Shown here: piece after piece, positions 1 to 8,104 of the stretch
Layout: every line of letters starts with the position of its first letter
Numbering within the stretch: the first letter of the stretch is position 1
Source: Reichenbachiella agarivorans
GTDB taxonomy: Bacteria > Bacteroidota > Bacteroidia > Cytophagales > Cyclobacteriaceae
NCBI RefSeq assembly: GCF_025502585.1
Contig: NZ_CP106679.1
Coordinates: 663,001-727,000, forward strand
Direction of reading: 5' to 3'
DNA: 64,000 nt
Notes under the pieces: generated by a model
Database searches by the model: none
What the model saw: the letters and a program-made list of their open reading frames with translations, nothing else
Told to the model about the DNA's origin: nothing
Program-made: the position numbers and the translations under genes

Positions 1-1368
1 GTTTCCATCAGACAAACATGGCAGGACAGTGTCTTACTTTATGGCAAGTCAGAACTCTTTGCTAGCGAACATGCTGTCAAATTGAACTCTGAAATATTGA
101 ATCAAAAATGGGAGTATGCCATTGCCTCCACGAGAATTGACTCTCGTGTTTCTCTCATGGGTTATTTGCATCTATTTGGAAGGTGCTGCTGGCTAATTGT
201 ATCTATGATCATCATCTATGCCCTACAAATCACCAAAACCAACATCACCAGCAAGCGGAAATATGATATATTGGCCAAGAACATCTCCGATTTCATCTGG
301 ATACACAACTCCACCAAGGGGTATTTCACCTACATGAGTCCTTCACAGAACTTCTATTCAGGCTATAGCAGTGAAGAACTCCGAGATAAAAAATTGGGAG
401 AAACATTGACCCGTGACTCACAGGTCATTTTGCACAATCGTATAGAGGAGGCACGTAAGGAAATAGAAAAAACAGGTCAGAGTGATGGCTTTTTTCTGGA
501 ACTAGAACAGAATCACAAGGATGGACATACAATATGGATAGAAATATCTGCGAAGGTGAGAAAAAACAGCCAAGCTGAAATTGAAATACTCGGTATCAGT
601 CGCAATGTGGACGACCGAAAAAGAGCCCAGATAGAACTCCATGACAGTGAGAAACAACTCATCGAACTAAATGCTACCAAAGACAGGTTTTTCTCCATCA
701 TCGCCCATGACCTGAAGAGTCCATTTATATCCCTGACGAGCATGCTGGATCTGATGCTGGGCAGTTTTGACCAGATCAGCCACGAAGAAAAAATCAAATA
801 CCTCAGCATGTGTCGTGATAGCACGGTCAACACAGCAAAACTCCTCGAAAACCTGCTCACCTGGGCCAGGTCACAATCAGGAGACCTAAATTTCAAACCC
901 GTGCAAGTCAAGCTCTCTGACAGTATCTCCAAAACATTGGGAATATTTGAAATCACTGCCAGCAACAAGGAACAAAAAATAGTTTTTGAGAAGACAGATC
1001 AGTACAGCGTCTTTGCGGACAAATTTATGCTAGAAACCATCCTACGAAACCTCATATCTAACGCTCTCAAATTCACGCCTAGAGGTGGCAGAATCACCAT
1101 TGACTGTACGGCCAAAGAAGATTACGTCACTGTATCGATCATTGATACAGGGGTAGGGATGTCTAGTGAAGCCATGGACAACCTATTTGTAATAACCAAA
1201 AAGACAAGTACCCCTGGTACAGAAAATGAAAAAGGAACGGGATTGGGTCTACTTCTTTGTAAGGAATTGGTTGAAAAAAATGGGGGTAACCTGAGCGTAC
1301 AGAGTACCCAAGGTCAGGGTAGCATGTTCAGCTTTACTGTTCCTTTGGCAGTGGATTGGGAAGGTTGA
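1..1368 (+). CDS. PAS-domain sensor histidine kinase (5' end outside window)
   Basis: The frame is open from base 1, so the gene begins upstream and the TTG at 82 is not a real start. Counting from base 1, the visible protein has the tail of an extracytoplasmic sensor region, one transmembrane helix (about residues 58-77), a PAS domain (about 88-208, ending in the usual PAC-like VDDRKRA), then a HisKA domain with the phospho-acceptor in SIIAHDLKSPF (His236). The HATPase domain follows, with N box (NLISNALKFTPRGG), G1 (DTGVGMS) and G2 (GTGLGL). It is expected to be an inner-membrane autokinase that signals to an unlinked response regulator, as none lies beside it here. The ligand cannot be read from what is visible. 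It converges on rocD. Confidence 0.9.
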   Translation, partial: VSIRQTWQDSVLLYGKSELFASEHAVKLNSEILNQKWEYAIASTRIDSRVSLMGYLHLFGRCCWLIVSMIIIYALQITKTNITSKRKYDILAKNISDFIWIHNSTKGYFTYMSPSQNFYSGYSSEELRDKKLGETLTRDSQVILHNRIEEARKEIEKTGQSDGFFLELEQNHKDGHTIWIEISAKVRKNSQAEIEILGISRNVDDRKRAQIELHDSEKQLIELNATKDRFFSIIAHDLKSPFISLTSMLDLMLGSFDQISHEEKIKYLSMCRDSTVNTAKLLENLLTWARSQSGDLNFKPVQVKLSDSISKTLGIFEITASNKEQKIVFEKTDQYSVFADKFMLETILRNLISNALKFTPRGGRITIDCTAKEDYVTVSIIDTGVGMSSEAMDNLFVITKKTSTPGTENEKGTGLGLLLCKELVEKNGGNLSVQSTQGQGSMFSFTVPLAVDWEG

Positions 1369-1468
1369 AGGTGAGAAAGTGAAAAAAATTGAAAAGCTGA
1401 GATTTCTTCTTAAACAATCCAAACCCAATTTTAACATTTCGTACGGACCGACTTCAACGAACAGATAC

Positions 1469-1496
1469 AAAAAAAGGACTACTCTCGTAGTCCTTT
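1469..1496 (-). terminator. Intrinsic terminator of rocD
   Basis: A perfect 10-bp stem (AAAGGACTAC / GTAGTCCTTT, 1473-1482 with 1487-1496) with a TCTC tetraloop lies 6 bases past the rocD stop. On the minus strand it runs into an uninterrupted T tract. Confidence 0.85.
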
Positions 1497-1502
1497 CAAT
1501 TA

Positions 1503-2738
1503 TTACTTTTTGAATGCTTTGATTGTGTCAATGATGATATCACAACACTCGTGCAGTTGCTCCTCTGTCATCACCAACGGCGGTGCAAATCGGATGATGT
1601 TGCCGTGGGTTGGCTTGGCGAGCAAACCATTCTCCTTCAATGCCACACAAATATCCCATGCGGTAGAGCTGTCCTCAGAATCGTTGATCACGATGGCGTT
1701 CAACAATCCCTTTCCTCTCACCAAAGAGACCACCTCGGTCGTCGCGATGAACTGATTGATTCGCTCTCTGAAGATCACACCCAATCGCTCTGCGTTCTCA
1801 GCTAGTTTCTCATCCTTGATCACATCCAGAGCAGCCATTGCTACCTTGGCAGCCAATGGATTCCCTCCGAAAGTAGACCCATGCTGGCCTGGTTTGATCA
1901 CGTGCATGATGTCATCATTCGCCAATACAACTGATACGGGATACACCCCTCCAGAAATCGCCTTGCCCAAGATCAACACGTCTGGTTTCACTCCCTCGTG
2001 ATCACAAGCCAATAGTTTACCCGTTCTGGCGATGCCTGTCTGTACTTCATCAGCTACGAAGAGCACACCCGCAGCTTTGCATGCTGCGCTAGCTGCTTTC
2101 AAGAATCCTTCTTGTGGCACGTACACGCCTGCTTCGCCTTGGATAGGCTCCATCAATAGACCTGCTACATTTTTATCCTTCAACGCTTCCTTCAATGCAT
2201 CAATATCATTGTATGGAATCTTGACAAACCCAGCTGTGTAGGGACCAAAATTCTTCTGAGCATCTGGATCGTTGGAGAACGAAATGATGGTCGTTGTACG
2301 TCCATGAAAGTTATTTTCACACACGATGATTTTGGCTTCATTCTCTGGAATACCTTTCACCTCATAGGCCCACTTACGGGTCAGTTTGATAGCCGTCTCC
2401 ACAGCTTCCGCACCTGTATTCATAGGTAGCACTTTGTCAAAACCGAAGTATTCCGTGATATATTTTTCATATTCCCCCAAAGCATCGTTGTAAAACGCAC
2501 GAGAGGTCAACGTCAATTTTTGTGCTTGTTCGGTAAGTGCGCCCACGATTTTGGGATGACAATGACCTTGATTGACCGCCGAGTAGGCTGACAGAAAGTC
2601 AAAATACCTCTCGCCTTCTACATCCCAAACATACACTCCTTCGCCTTTGGACAACACTACCGGTAGCGGATGATAATTATGCGCACCGTATTTGTCTTCC
2701 AAGTCTATCGCCTGTTCACTTGTCATTTCTCTTACCAT
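1503..2738 (-). CDS. rocD: Ornithine--oxo-acid aminotransferase
   Basis: Class III PLP-dependent aminotransferase that converts ornithine and 2-oxoglutarate to glutamate semialdehyde and glutamate, linking arginine and proline metabolism. It carries the family opening [21 protein letters not shown], the cofactor region [15 protein letters not shown], the aspartate motif [15 protein letters not shown], and the PLP lysine in [13 protein letters not shown]. The frame runs back to a GTG at 2756, but that lies against a hairpin/T-tract. I therefore chose the ATG at 2738 (M-V-R-E-M-T-S); an ATG at 2726 fits the family's usual N-terminus equally well. Length (411 aa) is normal. The gene is monocistronic, with its own terminator and a possible leader attenuator. 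Confidence 0.93.
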   Translation of the reverse strand: MVREMTSEQAIDLEDKYGAHNYHPLPVVLSKGEGVYVWDVEGERYFDFLSAYSAVNQGHCHPKIVGALTEQAQKLTLTSRAFYNDALGEYEKYITEYFGFDKVLPMNTGAEAVETAIKLTRKWAYEVKGIPENEAKIIVCENNFHGRTTTIISFSNDPDAQKNFGPYTAGFVKIPYNDIDALKEALKDKNVAGLLMEPIQGEAGVYVPQEGFLKAASAACKAAGVLFVADEVQTGIARTGKLLACDHEGVKPDVLILGKAISGGVYPVSVVLANDDIMHVIKPGQHGSTFGGNPLAAKVAMAALDVIKDEKLAENAERLGVIFRERINQFIATTEVVSLVRGKGLLNAIVINDSEDSSTAWDICVALKENGLLAKPTHGNIIRFAPPLVMTEEQLHECCDIIIDTIKAFKK

Positions 2739-2756
2739 GATTCTATATTTATTCAC

Positions 2757-2781
2757 AAAAAAGAGTTCTTCATCAGAACTC
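2757..2781 (-). terminator. Terminator-like hairpin in the rocD leader
   Basis: On the minus strand GAGTTCT and AGAACTC form a 7-bp stem around a 5-base loop, followed directly by six T residues. It sits between a -7 box and the rocD start, so it is either an attenuator or the end of an upstream transcript. Confidence 0.55.
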
Positions 2782-2794
2782 CATTAGATTAGCT

Positions 2795-2802
2795 CAAAAT
2801 TA
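2795..2802 (-). promoter_or_regulatory. Possible -7 box for rocD (TAATTTTG)
   Basis: The minus strand reads TAATTTTG, matching the Bacteroidota TAnnTTTG -7 element, 56 bases before the rocD ATG at 2738. No clear -33 TTTG is visible, so support is partial. Confidence 0.35.
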
Positions 2803-2828
2803 CGAAAAGGAAATCTAATTATCATCCA

Positions 2829-2999
2829 TTGCCAGACAAAGAACCTTCCAACAAAATCTCTCCCTTAGAGCCAGAGAACTCCTATTTCAACGAGGCGGGA
2901 TTCATGGTCTTCACCGAGACCTATCATCGCAAGCGTGGCTACTGCTGCAAAAATGGCTGCAAACATTGCCCCTATGGATTCAAGAAACAAGATGGATAA
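2829..2999 (+). CDS. Small Cys-rich DUF5522-like protein, non-ATG start
   Basis: A 56-residue frame ends in NGCKHCPYGFKKQDG. It has the pattern I associate with DUF5522: Y-F-N-E-x-G-x-M-V-F-T-E-x-Y-H-x-K-R-G-Y-C-C-x-x-G-C-x-H-C-P. Four cysteines plus histidines in the last 25 residues suggest a metal site. The function is unknown. The frame is open from 2793 and holds no ATG before the conserved core. TTG at 2829 is the best start, with ATT codons as alternatives. It may be read from a rare start or may have lost its 5' end. It diverges from rocD. Confidence 0.65.
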   Translation: MPDKEPSNKISPLEPENSYFNEAGFMVFTETYHRKRGYCCKNGCKHCPYGFKKQDG

Positions 3000-3202
3000 A
3001 ACCAAGAGGCAAGACAATGGCATTTATGATCTATGAATCCCAGTTTATACTTGCGCAACATGGGAGTCGACCTTGCGCAACATCAGAGCTGAGGTAACGG
3101 TTAATCTGCATCAAGCCTATAAAGACTTAAAAACCTTGTAGGAGGATGATTGGGTTCGGCAGGCTCATAAGGGCATTGTTGCCTACACCATATTGGATGC
3201 GT

Positions 3203-3355
3203 TTACTTGGTTAGTTGAGGTAGGCCTGTTTTCTTAAGCATCTCGTTTGCCTTGGCTACCTTTTCTGGGAATAAGACCTCAGAAGCCAAAGAATCCAAGT
3301 TCTTGTTGATTCTTACTACAGGTACATTCTTCTTTAGGATCTTCTTTTCGTTCAT
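3203..3355 (-). CDS. Small protein paired with DUF6934 gene (possible antitoxin)
   Basis: A 50-aa frame starts at an ATG 15 bases after the DUF6934 stop and on the same strand, so the two are almost surely co-transcribed. The protein opens with a basic stretch (MNEKKILKKN), then VPVVRINKNLD and FPEKVAKANEMLKKTG. The sequence looks like a short soluble helical protein, not random translation. I recall similar small genes beside DUF6934 in other Bacteroidota, but from memory only. The gene is compact, basic and tightly linked, which fits an antitoxin or accessory partner; no known domain is recognised. Confidence 0.6.
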   Translation of the reverse strand: MNEKKILKKNVPVVRINKNLDSLASEVLFPEKVAKANEMLKKTGLPQLTK

Positions 3356-3370
3356 GTTACAAAGTTAAGG

Positions 3371-3811
3371 TTATTTTCTATAGACTAAAAAACCAAGATA
3401 GTCTCGGTCCTTTTCAAATTTCTCCCAGCCTTTATCGAGTTCTCCGTACACATGAAAGTGCTCCGATATTTCCTCTATATACTTGGTTATTCCGATGCGG
3501 TATAATCGTGTTCTGCTTTCTGTACTTCCGGTAGCATAAATGTTGGCCACTGGATGTTGATCCGTAAAGGCATAAACAGTGCTAACAACTGTGGCTAGAA
3601 TTTTTTCACTATCTCCGTTGTTTGAAATTGTCAGATCGTTGATTTCACCAGTTTGACCGTTCTTATCTCCAAATGCTAGATTGTATACGTTCTTAAGATT
3701 TGTTGGAGAGTACTGAACTAGTTTAACTATCCGCCCATTCGGCCCTTCGCTGACAAATTCGAAGGTTGTGAGTTGAGAATCGGATGACAGGTTGTAGCGG
3801 GGTAATTTCAT
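3371..3811 (-). CDS. DUF6934-like protein (possible toxin of a two-gene module)
   Basis: A 146-aa protein of unknown function, which I recognise as DUF6934-like. It begins MKLPRYNLSSDS. The N-terminal half has beta-type strands (FEFVSEGPNGRIVKLVQYS) and a conserved-looking centre (NVYNLAFGDKN, then ILATVVSTVYAFTDQHP). The C-terminal half, G-STESRTRLYRIGI...W-EKFEKDRDYLGFLV, resembles a small effector fold. The frame extends to an ATG at 3874, but the added 21 residues look non-homologous, so I chose 3811. There is no signal peptide or membrane helix. It precedes a 50-aa gene by 15 bases, and this arrangement is reminiscent of toxin-antitoxin pairs. That role is inference. Confidence 0.7.
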   Translation of the reverse strand: MKLPRYNLSSDSQLTTFEFVSEGPNGRIVKLVQYSPTNLKNVYNLAFGDKNGQTGEINDLTISNNGDSEKILATVVSTVYAFTDQHPVANIYATGSTESRTRLYRIGITKYIEEISEHFHVYGELDKGWEKFEKDRDYLGFLVYRK

Positions 3812-3894
3812 ACACCAAATATAGTCGTGTATATGAGATTTTGAAATACCTCCCCCTTTGAGTCGGATAAGCATCTGACCCTTTAGAAAAAATA

Positions 3895-3953
3895 TCTTGA
3901 ATCTTGAATCTTGAATCTTGAATCTTGAATCTTGAATCTTGAATCTTGAATCT
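3895..3953. repeat. Tandem heptamer minisatellite, 8 x TCTTGAA
   Basis: Eight exact head-to-tail copies of TCTTGAA occupy 3895-3950, and a partial TCT follows. The array ends on the helicase stop codon. Related degenerate heptamers occur near 3002 and 7964-8095. Confidence 0.97.
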
Positions 3954-6207
3954 AAAGAATCCTCAATTTCGCAAAACTCAACAGCAGGGTCTTCTCTCCT
4001 GCTTTTTCAAAGTTGATGCTAGCCTTTTTGTTGGCGCCTTGGATTTCTATGCTAGTTACTTCACCAAACCCGAACTTGGGATGCTCCACCTTGTTTCCGA
4101 CCTCCAATCGGGAGGTATTGCTCGGTTTGAAGTCTGGCGAGGGCTTGTGCACCACCGCTTGGTTGACGGGCTTGCGCACAGGCTGACTCACCTGATTGAC
4201 GAAACTACGGGTGTAATCCGCAGCTGGTGAAGCAGGCGAACTGAACTTTTGATTGATTTTGATGAAATCTGTATCGATCTCGCTGAGGAATCTGCTCGGC
4301 TCGCAAGTTTTCAACCTGCCAAACCTGTATCGGGTCAGGGCATAACTCATGTAGAGCTTGGTCTCTGCACGGGTGATGGCTACATAAAACAAGCGTCGCT
4401 CCTCCTCCAGGTCCTGACGAGAACTGATCATCATCTGGGACGGAAACAAGTCCTCCTCCATCCCCACCACAAACACATTCTTAAACTCCAACCCTTTGGA
4501 TGAGTGAATGGTCATCATCGTGACGTAGTCTTTGTCCTCGTCTTTGTCATTTTCTACATCGGTGAGCAGCGCGATCTCCTGCAAGAAAGCCGACATACTC
4601 TTGTCCTCATTTTCAGAGTTATCCACAAAATCCTTGATCCCATTGAGCAATTCCTGGACGTTTTCGTAGCGGTTGCGCCCTTCGATGGTTTTGTCATCGT
4701 AGAGCTCCTTGAGCAAGCCCGAGTTCTTGGCGATGTGAGAGGCCGCCTCAAAGGCATCTTTCTTCTCCACCGCCAGCTTGAAGCTCTTGATCAGTGTCAC
4801 AAACTCCGTCACAGCAGTAGCTGCACGTCCACTCAATACGTGCTTGGCATTGTCCAGAGCTGTCCATAGATCGGCATTATTTTCAGCGGCAGCCACAACC
4901 AGTTTCTCCACCGAAGAATCTCCAATCCCACGCTTGGGTAGGTTGATAATCCTCCTCAGTGCCTGCTCGTCATTTTGGTTGACTGCAAAACGGATGTATC
5001 CCAGCACATCTTTGATCTCCTTGCGTTGGTAAAAAGATAGACCTCCGATGATTTTGTATTTGATGTTGTTTCGTCTGAGTGCTTCTTCTAGCGCTCTTGA
5101 CTGGCTATTGGTCCGATAGAGGATCGCAAAATCAGAATTGTGGTAGTGATTTTGATTCTTGGATTCAAAAATCGCTGATGCGACCAGCTTACCCTCTTCG
5201 CTGTCCGAGGTGGCTTTGATCAGGTCGATCAACTCTCCCTCCCCGTTGTCTGTCCAGACGCTCTTGCGCAGCTGATTCTTGTTTTTTCCGATGATGGAGT
5301 TGGCAGCTCCCACGATGGTCTTGGACGATCGGTAGTTCTGCTCCAGCTTCACGACATTCAACTCTGGGTAGTCTTTTTCGAAGTTGAGGATGTTTTGGAT
5401 ATCAGCACCCCGAAAAGCATAAATACTTTGTGCATCATCACCCACCACACAGATGTTGCGACGTACTGCCGCCAGTTTTTTGGTGATCAGGTACTGAGAG
5501 ATGTTAGTATCCTGAAACTCGTCGACCATCACGTATTTGAATCGCTGCTGGTACTTGTTGAGTACATCGATGTGGTCCCTGAAGAGCACGTTGGTATTGA
5601 ACAGCAAATCATCAAAGTCCATGGCATCTGCTTTGAAGCAGCGTTGTACGTATTCTTTGTAGATTTTACCCATTTCGGGTTTCCCATTCTCTGTATCGTC
5701 TTGGAGGAAAATGGGGTTGTTCATGTATTCTTGCCACGACACCAATCGGTTTTTGGCAGAGGAGATTCGATTGAGTACGACATTGGGCTTGTACACCTTG
5801 TCGTCCAAACCGTAATATTTGATGATATTTTTGAGCAGGGACTTAGAATCGTCCGTGTCGTAGATCGTAAAGTGACTCGGATAGCCTAGCTTGTCCGCCT
5901 CCGCTCTGAGTATCCTAGAGAACACCGAGTGAAAGGTCCCCATCCAGAGGTTGCGTGCATTGCTCCCCACGACAGTCTCGATCCGCTCGCGCATTTCACG
6001 GGCAGCCTTGTTGGTAAATGTCAGCGACAGAATCGAAAATGGGTCAACATTGTGCTCCTTGATCAAATGCGCAATCCGATAAGTCAATACTCTGGTCTTG
6101 CCCGAACCAGCACCTGCGATGATCATCGTAGGGCCTTCTACCTTCAATACTGCCTCTTTTTGTGGGGGATTTAATTGATCTAAATACGCTTGATCCAAAT
6201 TACTCAT
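3952..6207 (-). CDS. uvrD: UvrD/PcrA-family ATP-dependent DNA helicase
   Basis: Superfamily 1A 3'-5' helicase for nucleotide-excision repair, mismatch repair or replication restart. At 751 aa its length is typical for PcrA/UvrD. Visible motifs are the Q motif (LNPPQKEAV), Walker A (AGAGSGKT, near residue 32), motif Ia (LTFTNKAAREMRERI), Walker B (VDEFQDTN), motif III (VGDDAQSIYAFRGA), motif IV (LEQNYRSS), motif V (MTIHSSKGLEFKNVFV) and motif VI (VAITRAETKLY). The C-terminus carries the Tudor-like tail VGNKVEHPKFGFGEV that is characteristic of PcrA and contacts RNA polymerase in relatives. Its ATG directly follows the DUF3109 stop with no gap, so the two form an operon. Confidence 0.95.
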   Translation of the reverse strand: MSNLDQAYLDQLNPPQKEAVLKVEGPTMIIAGAGSGKTRVLTYRIAHLIKEHNVDPFSILSLTFTNKAAREMRERIETVVGSNARNLWMGTFHSVFSRILRAEADKLGYPSHFTIYDTDDSKSLLKNIIKYYGLDDKVYKPNVVLNRISSAKNRLVSWQEYMNNPIFLQDDTENGKPEMGKIYKEYVQRCFKADAMDFDDLLFNTNVLFRDHIDVLNKYQQRFKYVMVDEFQDTNISQYLITKKLAAVRRNICVVGDDAQSIYAFRGADIQNILNFEKDYPELNVVKLEQNYRSSKTIVGAANSIIGKNKNQLRKSVWTDNGEGELIDLIKATSDSEEGKLVASAIFESKNQNHYHNSDFAILYRTNSQSRALEEALRRNNIKYKIIGGLSFYQRKEIKDVLGYIRFAVNQNDEQALRRIINLPKRGIGDSSVEKLVVAAAENNADLWTALDNAKHVLSGRAATAVTEFVTLIKSFKLAVEKKDAFEAASHIAKNSGLLKELYDDKTIEGRNRYENVQELLNGIKDFVDNSENEDKSMSAFLQEIALLTDVENDKDEDKDYVTMMTIHSSKGLEFKNVFVVGMEEDLFPSQMMISSRQDLEEERRLFYVAITRAETKLYMSYALTRYRFGRLKTCEPSRFLSEIDTDFIKINQKFSSPASPAADYTRSFVNQVSQPVRKPVNQAVVHKPSPDFKPSNTSRLEVGNKVEHPKFGFGEVTSIEIQGANKKASINFEKAGEKTLLLSFAKLRIL

Positions 6208-6774
6208 CTATTCCTGTCCTTGTATTTCTTCTTCTAATCTATCGTACCATTCGCTACCGTATTTTCTAATCAACGGTTCTTTGAGAAACTTGTACACGGG
6301 TACTTTGAGTTGCTCTCCGAGGTTGCATGCCGGCGCACATATCTCCCACTGGTCATAATTCAACGCATCGTAGTGGTCGTACTTAGTGATCCGAATAGGA
6401 TACAAATGGCAAGATATAGGCTTCTGCCAAGTGATTTTTTTGTCCCGATATGCTTGATCGATAGCGCACTTGAGGATGTTTTTTTCGTCATATATCGCAA
6501 AGGCACACTCTCGGTCACCAATAGTTGTCGTCGAGTAATCGCCCTCTTCGTCTAGGATATAAGCTCCCTGATTCTCGATGGCTTCCAATCCTGCCGCAGA
6601 CATATAGGGCTTGACTGCCTCGATCACTCCGTCTAGGATATCCAATTCTTCCTCTTCTAGTGGGGCACCCAAGTCTCCTTCTACACAACAAGCCCCCTTG
6701 CACTTGTTGAGGTCGCACACAAAATGCCGCTCTTTGAGGTCATCAGACAGGACGGCGTTATCCAATATTATCAT
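6208..6774 (-). CDS. DUF3109 family protein
   Basis: A 188-aa cytoplasmic protein of a widespread Bacteroidota family of unknown function. It contains a [15 protein letters not shown] cluster close to the N-terminus, further cysteines in DRECAFA and LKCAID, HLYPIRI, and ICAPACNLG. The spread of Cys residues resembles metal or Fe-S binding proteins of the YkgJ type, so a zinc or Fe-S site is plausible. The stop codon abuts the start of the helicase gene on the same strand. No membrane segment or signal peptide is seen. Confidence 0.85.
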   Translation of the reverse strand: MIILDNAVLSDDLKERHFVCDLNKCKGACCVEGDLGAPLEEEELDILDGVIEAVKPYMSAAGLEAIENQGAYILDEEGDYSTTTIGDRECAFAIYDEKNILKCAIDQAYRDKKITWQKPISCHLYPIRITKYDHYDALNYDQWEICAPACNLGEQLKVPVYKFLKEPLIRKYGSEWYDRLEEEIQGQE

Positions 6775-6816
6775 CTCCTTAGTTTCGAATCAGCGTGAGA
6801 CCTATGCTATTTTCAA

Positions 6817-7233
6817 TCAGGCCTTCTTGGCCAAATATGTATCCACCTCGATCAGTATCTCTGACGTCAATGGTTTGGTAAACAATTTTTGCACTTCTCT
6901 GTATTGATCAGCCAATTCTGCGTCTTGGTAATATTGCGAAGAGGTCAATACAAAAAGCTTGATTTTTTCAGCATCTACTGCTGTCATCATTTTTCTATAT
7001 TCTCGAATGAAATCCCAGCCACTGATCGTCGGCATATTGATATCCAACAGGATCACGTCAGGCAAATCATCAGGATTGTTTTTTACTTTGTCCTCCAGAT
7101 AGGTCAACCCTCTGGTCGAACTAGTCAGTGATTCCACAATGGTCTCTGGATTGTAATCTTTGATAACCTTGGTACAAATCAGATTGTTAATTTCATCATC
7201 ATCAATTATCAAAATCTTTACGGGCTTGCTCAT
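6817..7233 (-). CDS. Single-domain response regulator (CheY-like)
   Basis: A 138-aa receiver domain with no output domain. The acidic pocket is IIDDDEINN, and the phospho-acceptor aspartate is in PDVILLDINMPTISGWD. The switch threonine/serine is in LFVLTSSQ, and the lysine in LFTKPLTSE. This class in Bacteroidota usually relays phosphate within a phosphorelay or acts by protein contact. No kinase is adjacent, so the partner is unknown. An exact TATATTTG on the minus strand at 7295-7302 could be its -7 element. Confidence 0.92.
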   Translation of the reverse strand: MSKPVKILIIDDDEINNLICTKVIKDYNPETIVESLTSSTRGLTYLEDKVKNNPDDLPDVILLDINMPTISGWDFIREYRKMMTAVDAEKIKLFVLTSSQYYQDAELADQYREVQKLFTKPLTSEILIEVDTYLAKKA

Positions 7234-7294
7234 TTAATACTTCGGGATAAATACTAATACGGATAGGTAATTTCTATAAATATTTTTAGAACCT

Positions 7295-7302
7295 CAAATA
7301 TA
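7295..7302 (-). promoter_or_regulatory. Possible -7 box for the response regulator (TATATTTG)
   Basis: The minus strand reads TATATTTG, an exact TAnnTTTG match, about 60 bases before the ATG at 7233. The -33 position lacks a clear TTTG. Confidence 0.35.
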
Positions 7303-7392
7303 CATTATCGGTAATTTAGTATTGAACTTATTGTGTAAATCCAACCCAAAACATTTATTATTCGTCTAAGAACTATCACTAAATTGAAAATC

Positions 7393-7905
7393 ATGCTTAA
7401 GAAATTCACCTTATACTCGTTTGCACTAGCCTTGGTATGTCTCCTGTCACAGTCTTCACTTTTTGCACAAGAGAAAGCTAGTCCACCTAGAACTGCCGAA
7501 GCAGAGGTCAATGGCAAGACCATCACCATCAACTACAGTAGTCCATCCAAAAAAGATCGTAAAATCTGGGATGGTCTAGTCAAATATGACAAAGTATGGC
7601 GCACAGGCGCCAATGAAGCTACCACTCTGGAGGTATCAGAAGATGTAAAAATCGGTGGCAAAAGTTTGAAAAAAGGCAAATACGCAATCTTCACGATCCC
7701 AAATGAAAACAGCTGGACGATCATCATCAACAGCAACCCAAACCAATGGGGTGCCTACAACTATGACAAAGAAATGGATGTGTTGAGGTTTGATGTCAAA
7801 CCAAACAAAAACAAGTTGACAGAGATGTTTACAATATCTATCTCAGAAGCGGGTCTTGTGACCATGGCGTGGGATGAAGTCAAAGTGGAATTTACAATTC
7901 AGTGA
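7393..7905 (+). CDS. DUF2911 family secreted protein
   Basis: A 170-aa protein with an N-terminal Sec signal peptide (MLKKFTLYSFALALVCLL...LFAQ). The conserved DUF2911 body follows: ITINYSSPSKKDRKIWDGLV, WRTGANEATTLEVSEDV, KKGKYAIFTIPNENSWTIIIN and WGAYNYDKEMDVLRF. The family is common in Bacteroidota and predicted to be periplasmic; its function is not established. ATG at 7393 was preferred to a TTG at 7384 because it starts the signal peptide cleanly. It is followed by a long inverted repeat that probably terminates it. Confidence 0.92.
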   Translation: MLKKFTLYSFALALVCLLSQSSLFAQEKASPPRTAEAEVNGKTITINYSSPSKKDRKIWDGLVKYDKVWRTGANEATTLEVSEDVKIGGKSLKKGKYAIFTIPNENSWTIIINSNPNQWGAYNYDKEMDVLRFDVKPNKNKLTEMFTISISEAGLVTMAWDEVKVEFTIQ

Positions 7906-7926
7906 TTGTAGAGAATCAAGATGCAC

Positions 7927-7980
7927 AAGAGCCAAGAAGCAAGACATCAAACGAACACTTGATTCTTGGCTCTTACTTTT
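7927..7980 (+). terminator. Long inverted repeat after DUF2911 gene, likely terminator
   Basis: A perfect 12-bp inverted repeat, AAGAGCCAAGAA (7927-7938) with TTCTTGGCTCTT (7963-7974), encloses a 24-base loop and is followed by a T-rich tract. Its arms are made of heptamers related to the TCTTGAA minisatellite. Confidence 0.6.
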
Positions 7981-8067
7981 TATAGACCCAAGGTTTGTGA
8001 CACACAAACCTATTCTGATTGAACATGTCTCTCTATCCATAAAAGACTCAAGACAACAAACATTTTT

Positions 8068-8095
8068 TCTTAACTCTTAGCTCTTGCTTCTAAAT
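8068..8095. repeat. Degenerate heptamer repeat (TCTTAAC-TCTTAGC-TCTTGCT-TCTAAAT)
   Basis: Four consecutive 7-base units diverge from TCTTRRC. They lie 10 bases from the rarA stop, and a further pair (TCTTGGC-TCTTACT) is at 7964-7977. Period and sequence match the 3895 array. Confidence 0.7.
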
Positions 8096-8104
8096 ATCTT
8101 CTCC

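Noticed and set aside
3895-3953. Heptamer array considered as CRISPR
   Set aside because: Units are 7 bases with no spacers and there is no cas gene nearby.
5395-5889. Long open frame on the + strand opposite the helicase gene
   Set aside because: It is the mirror of a clearly coding uvrD frame and has no recognisable domain or start context.
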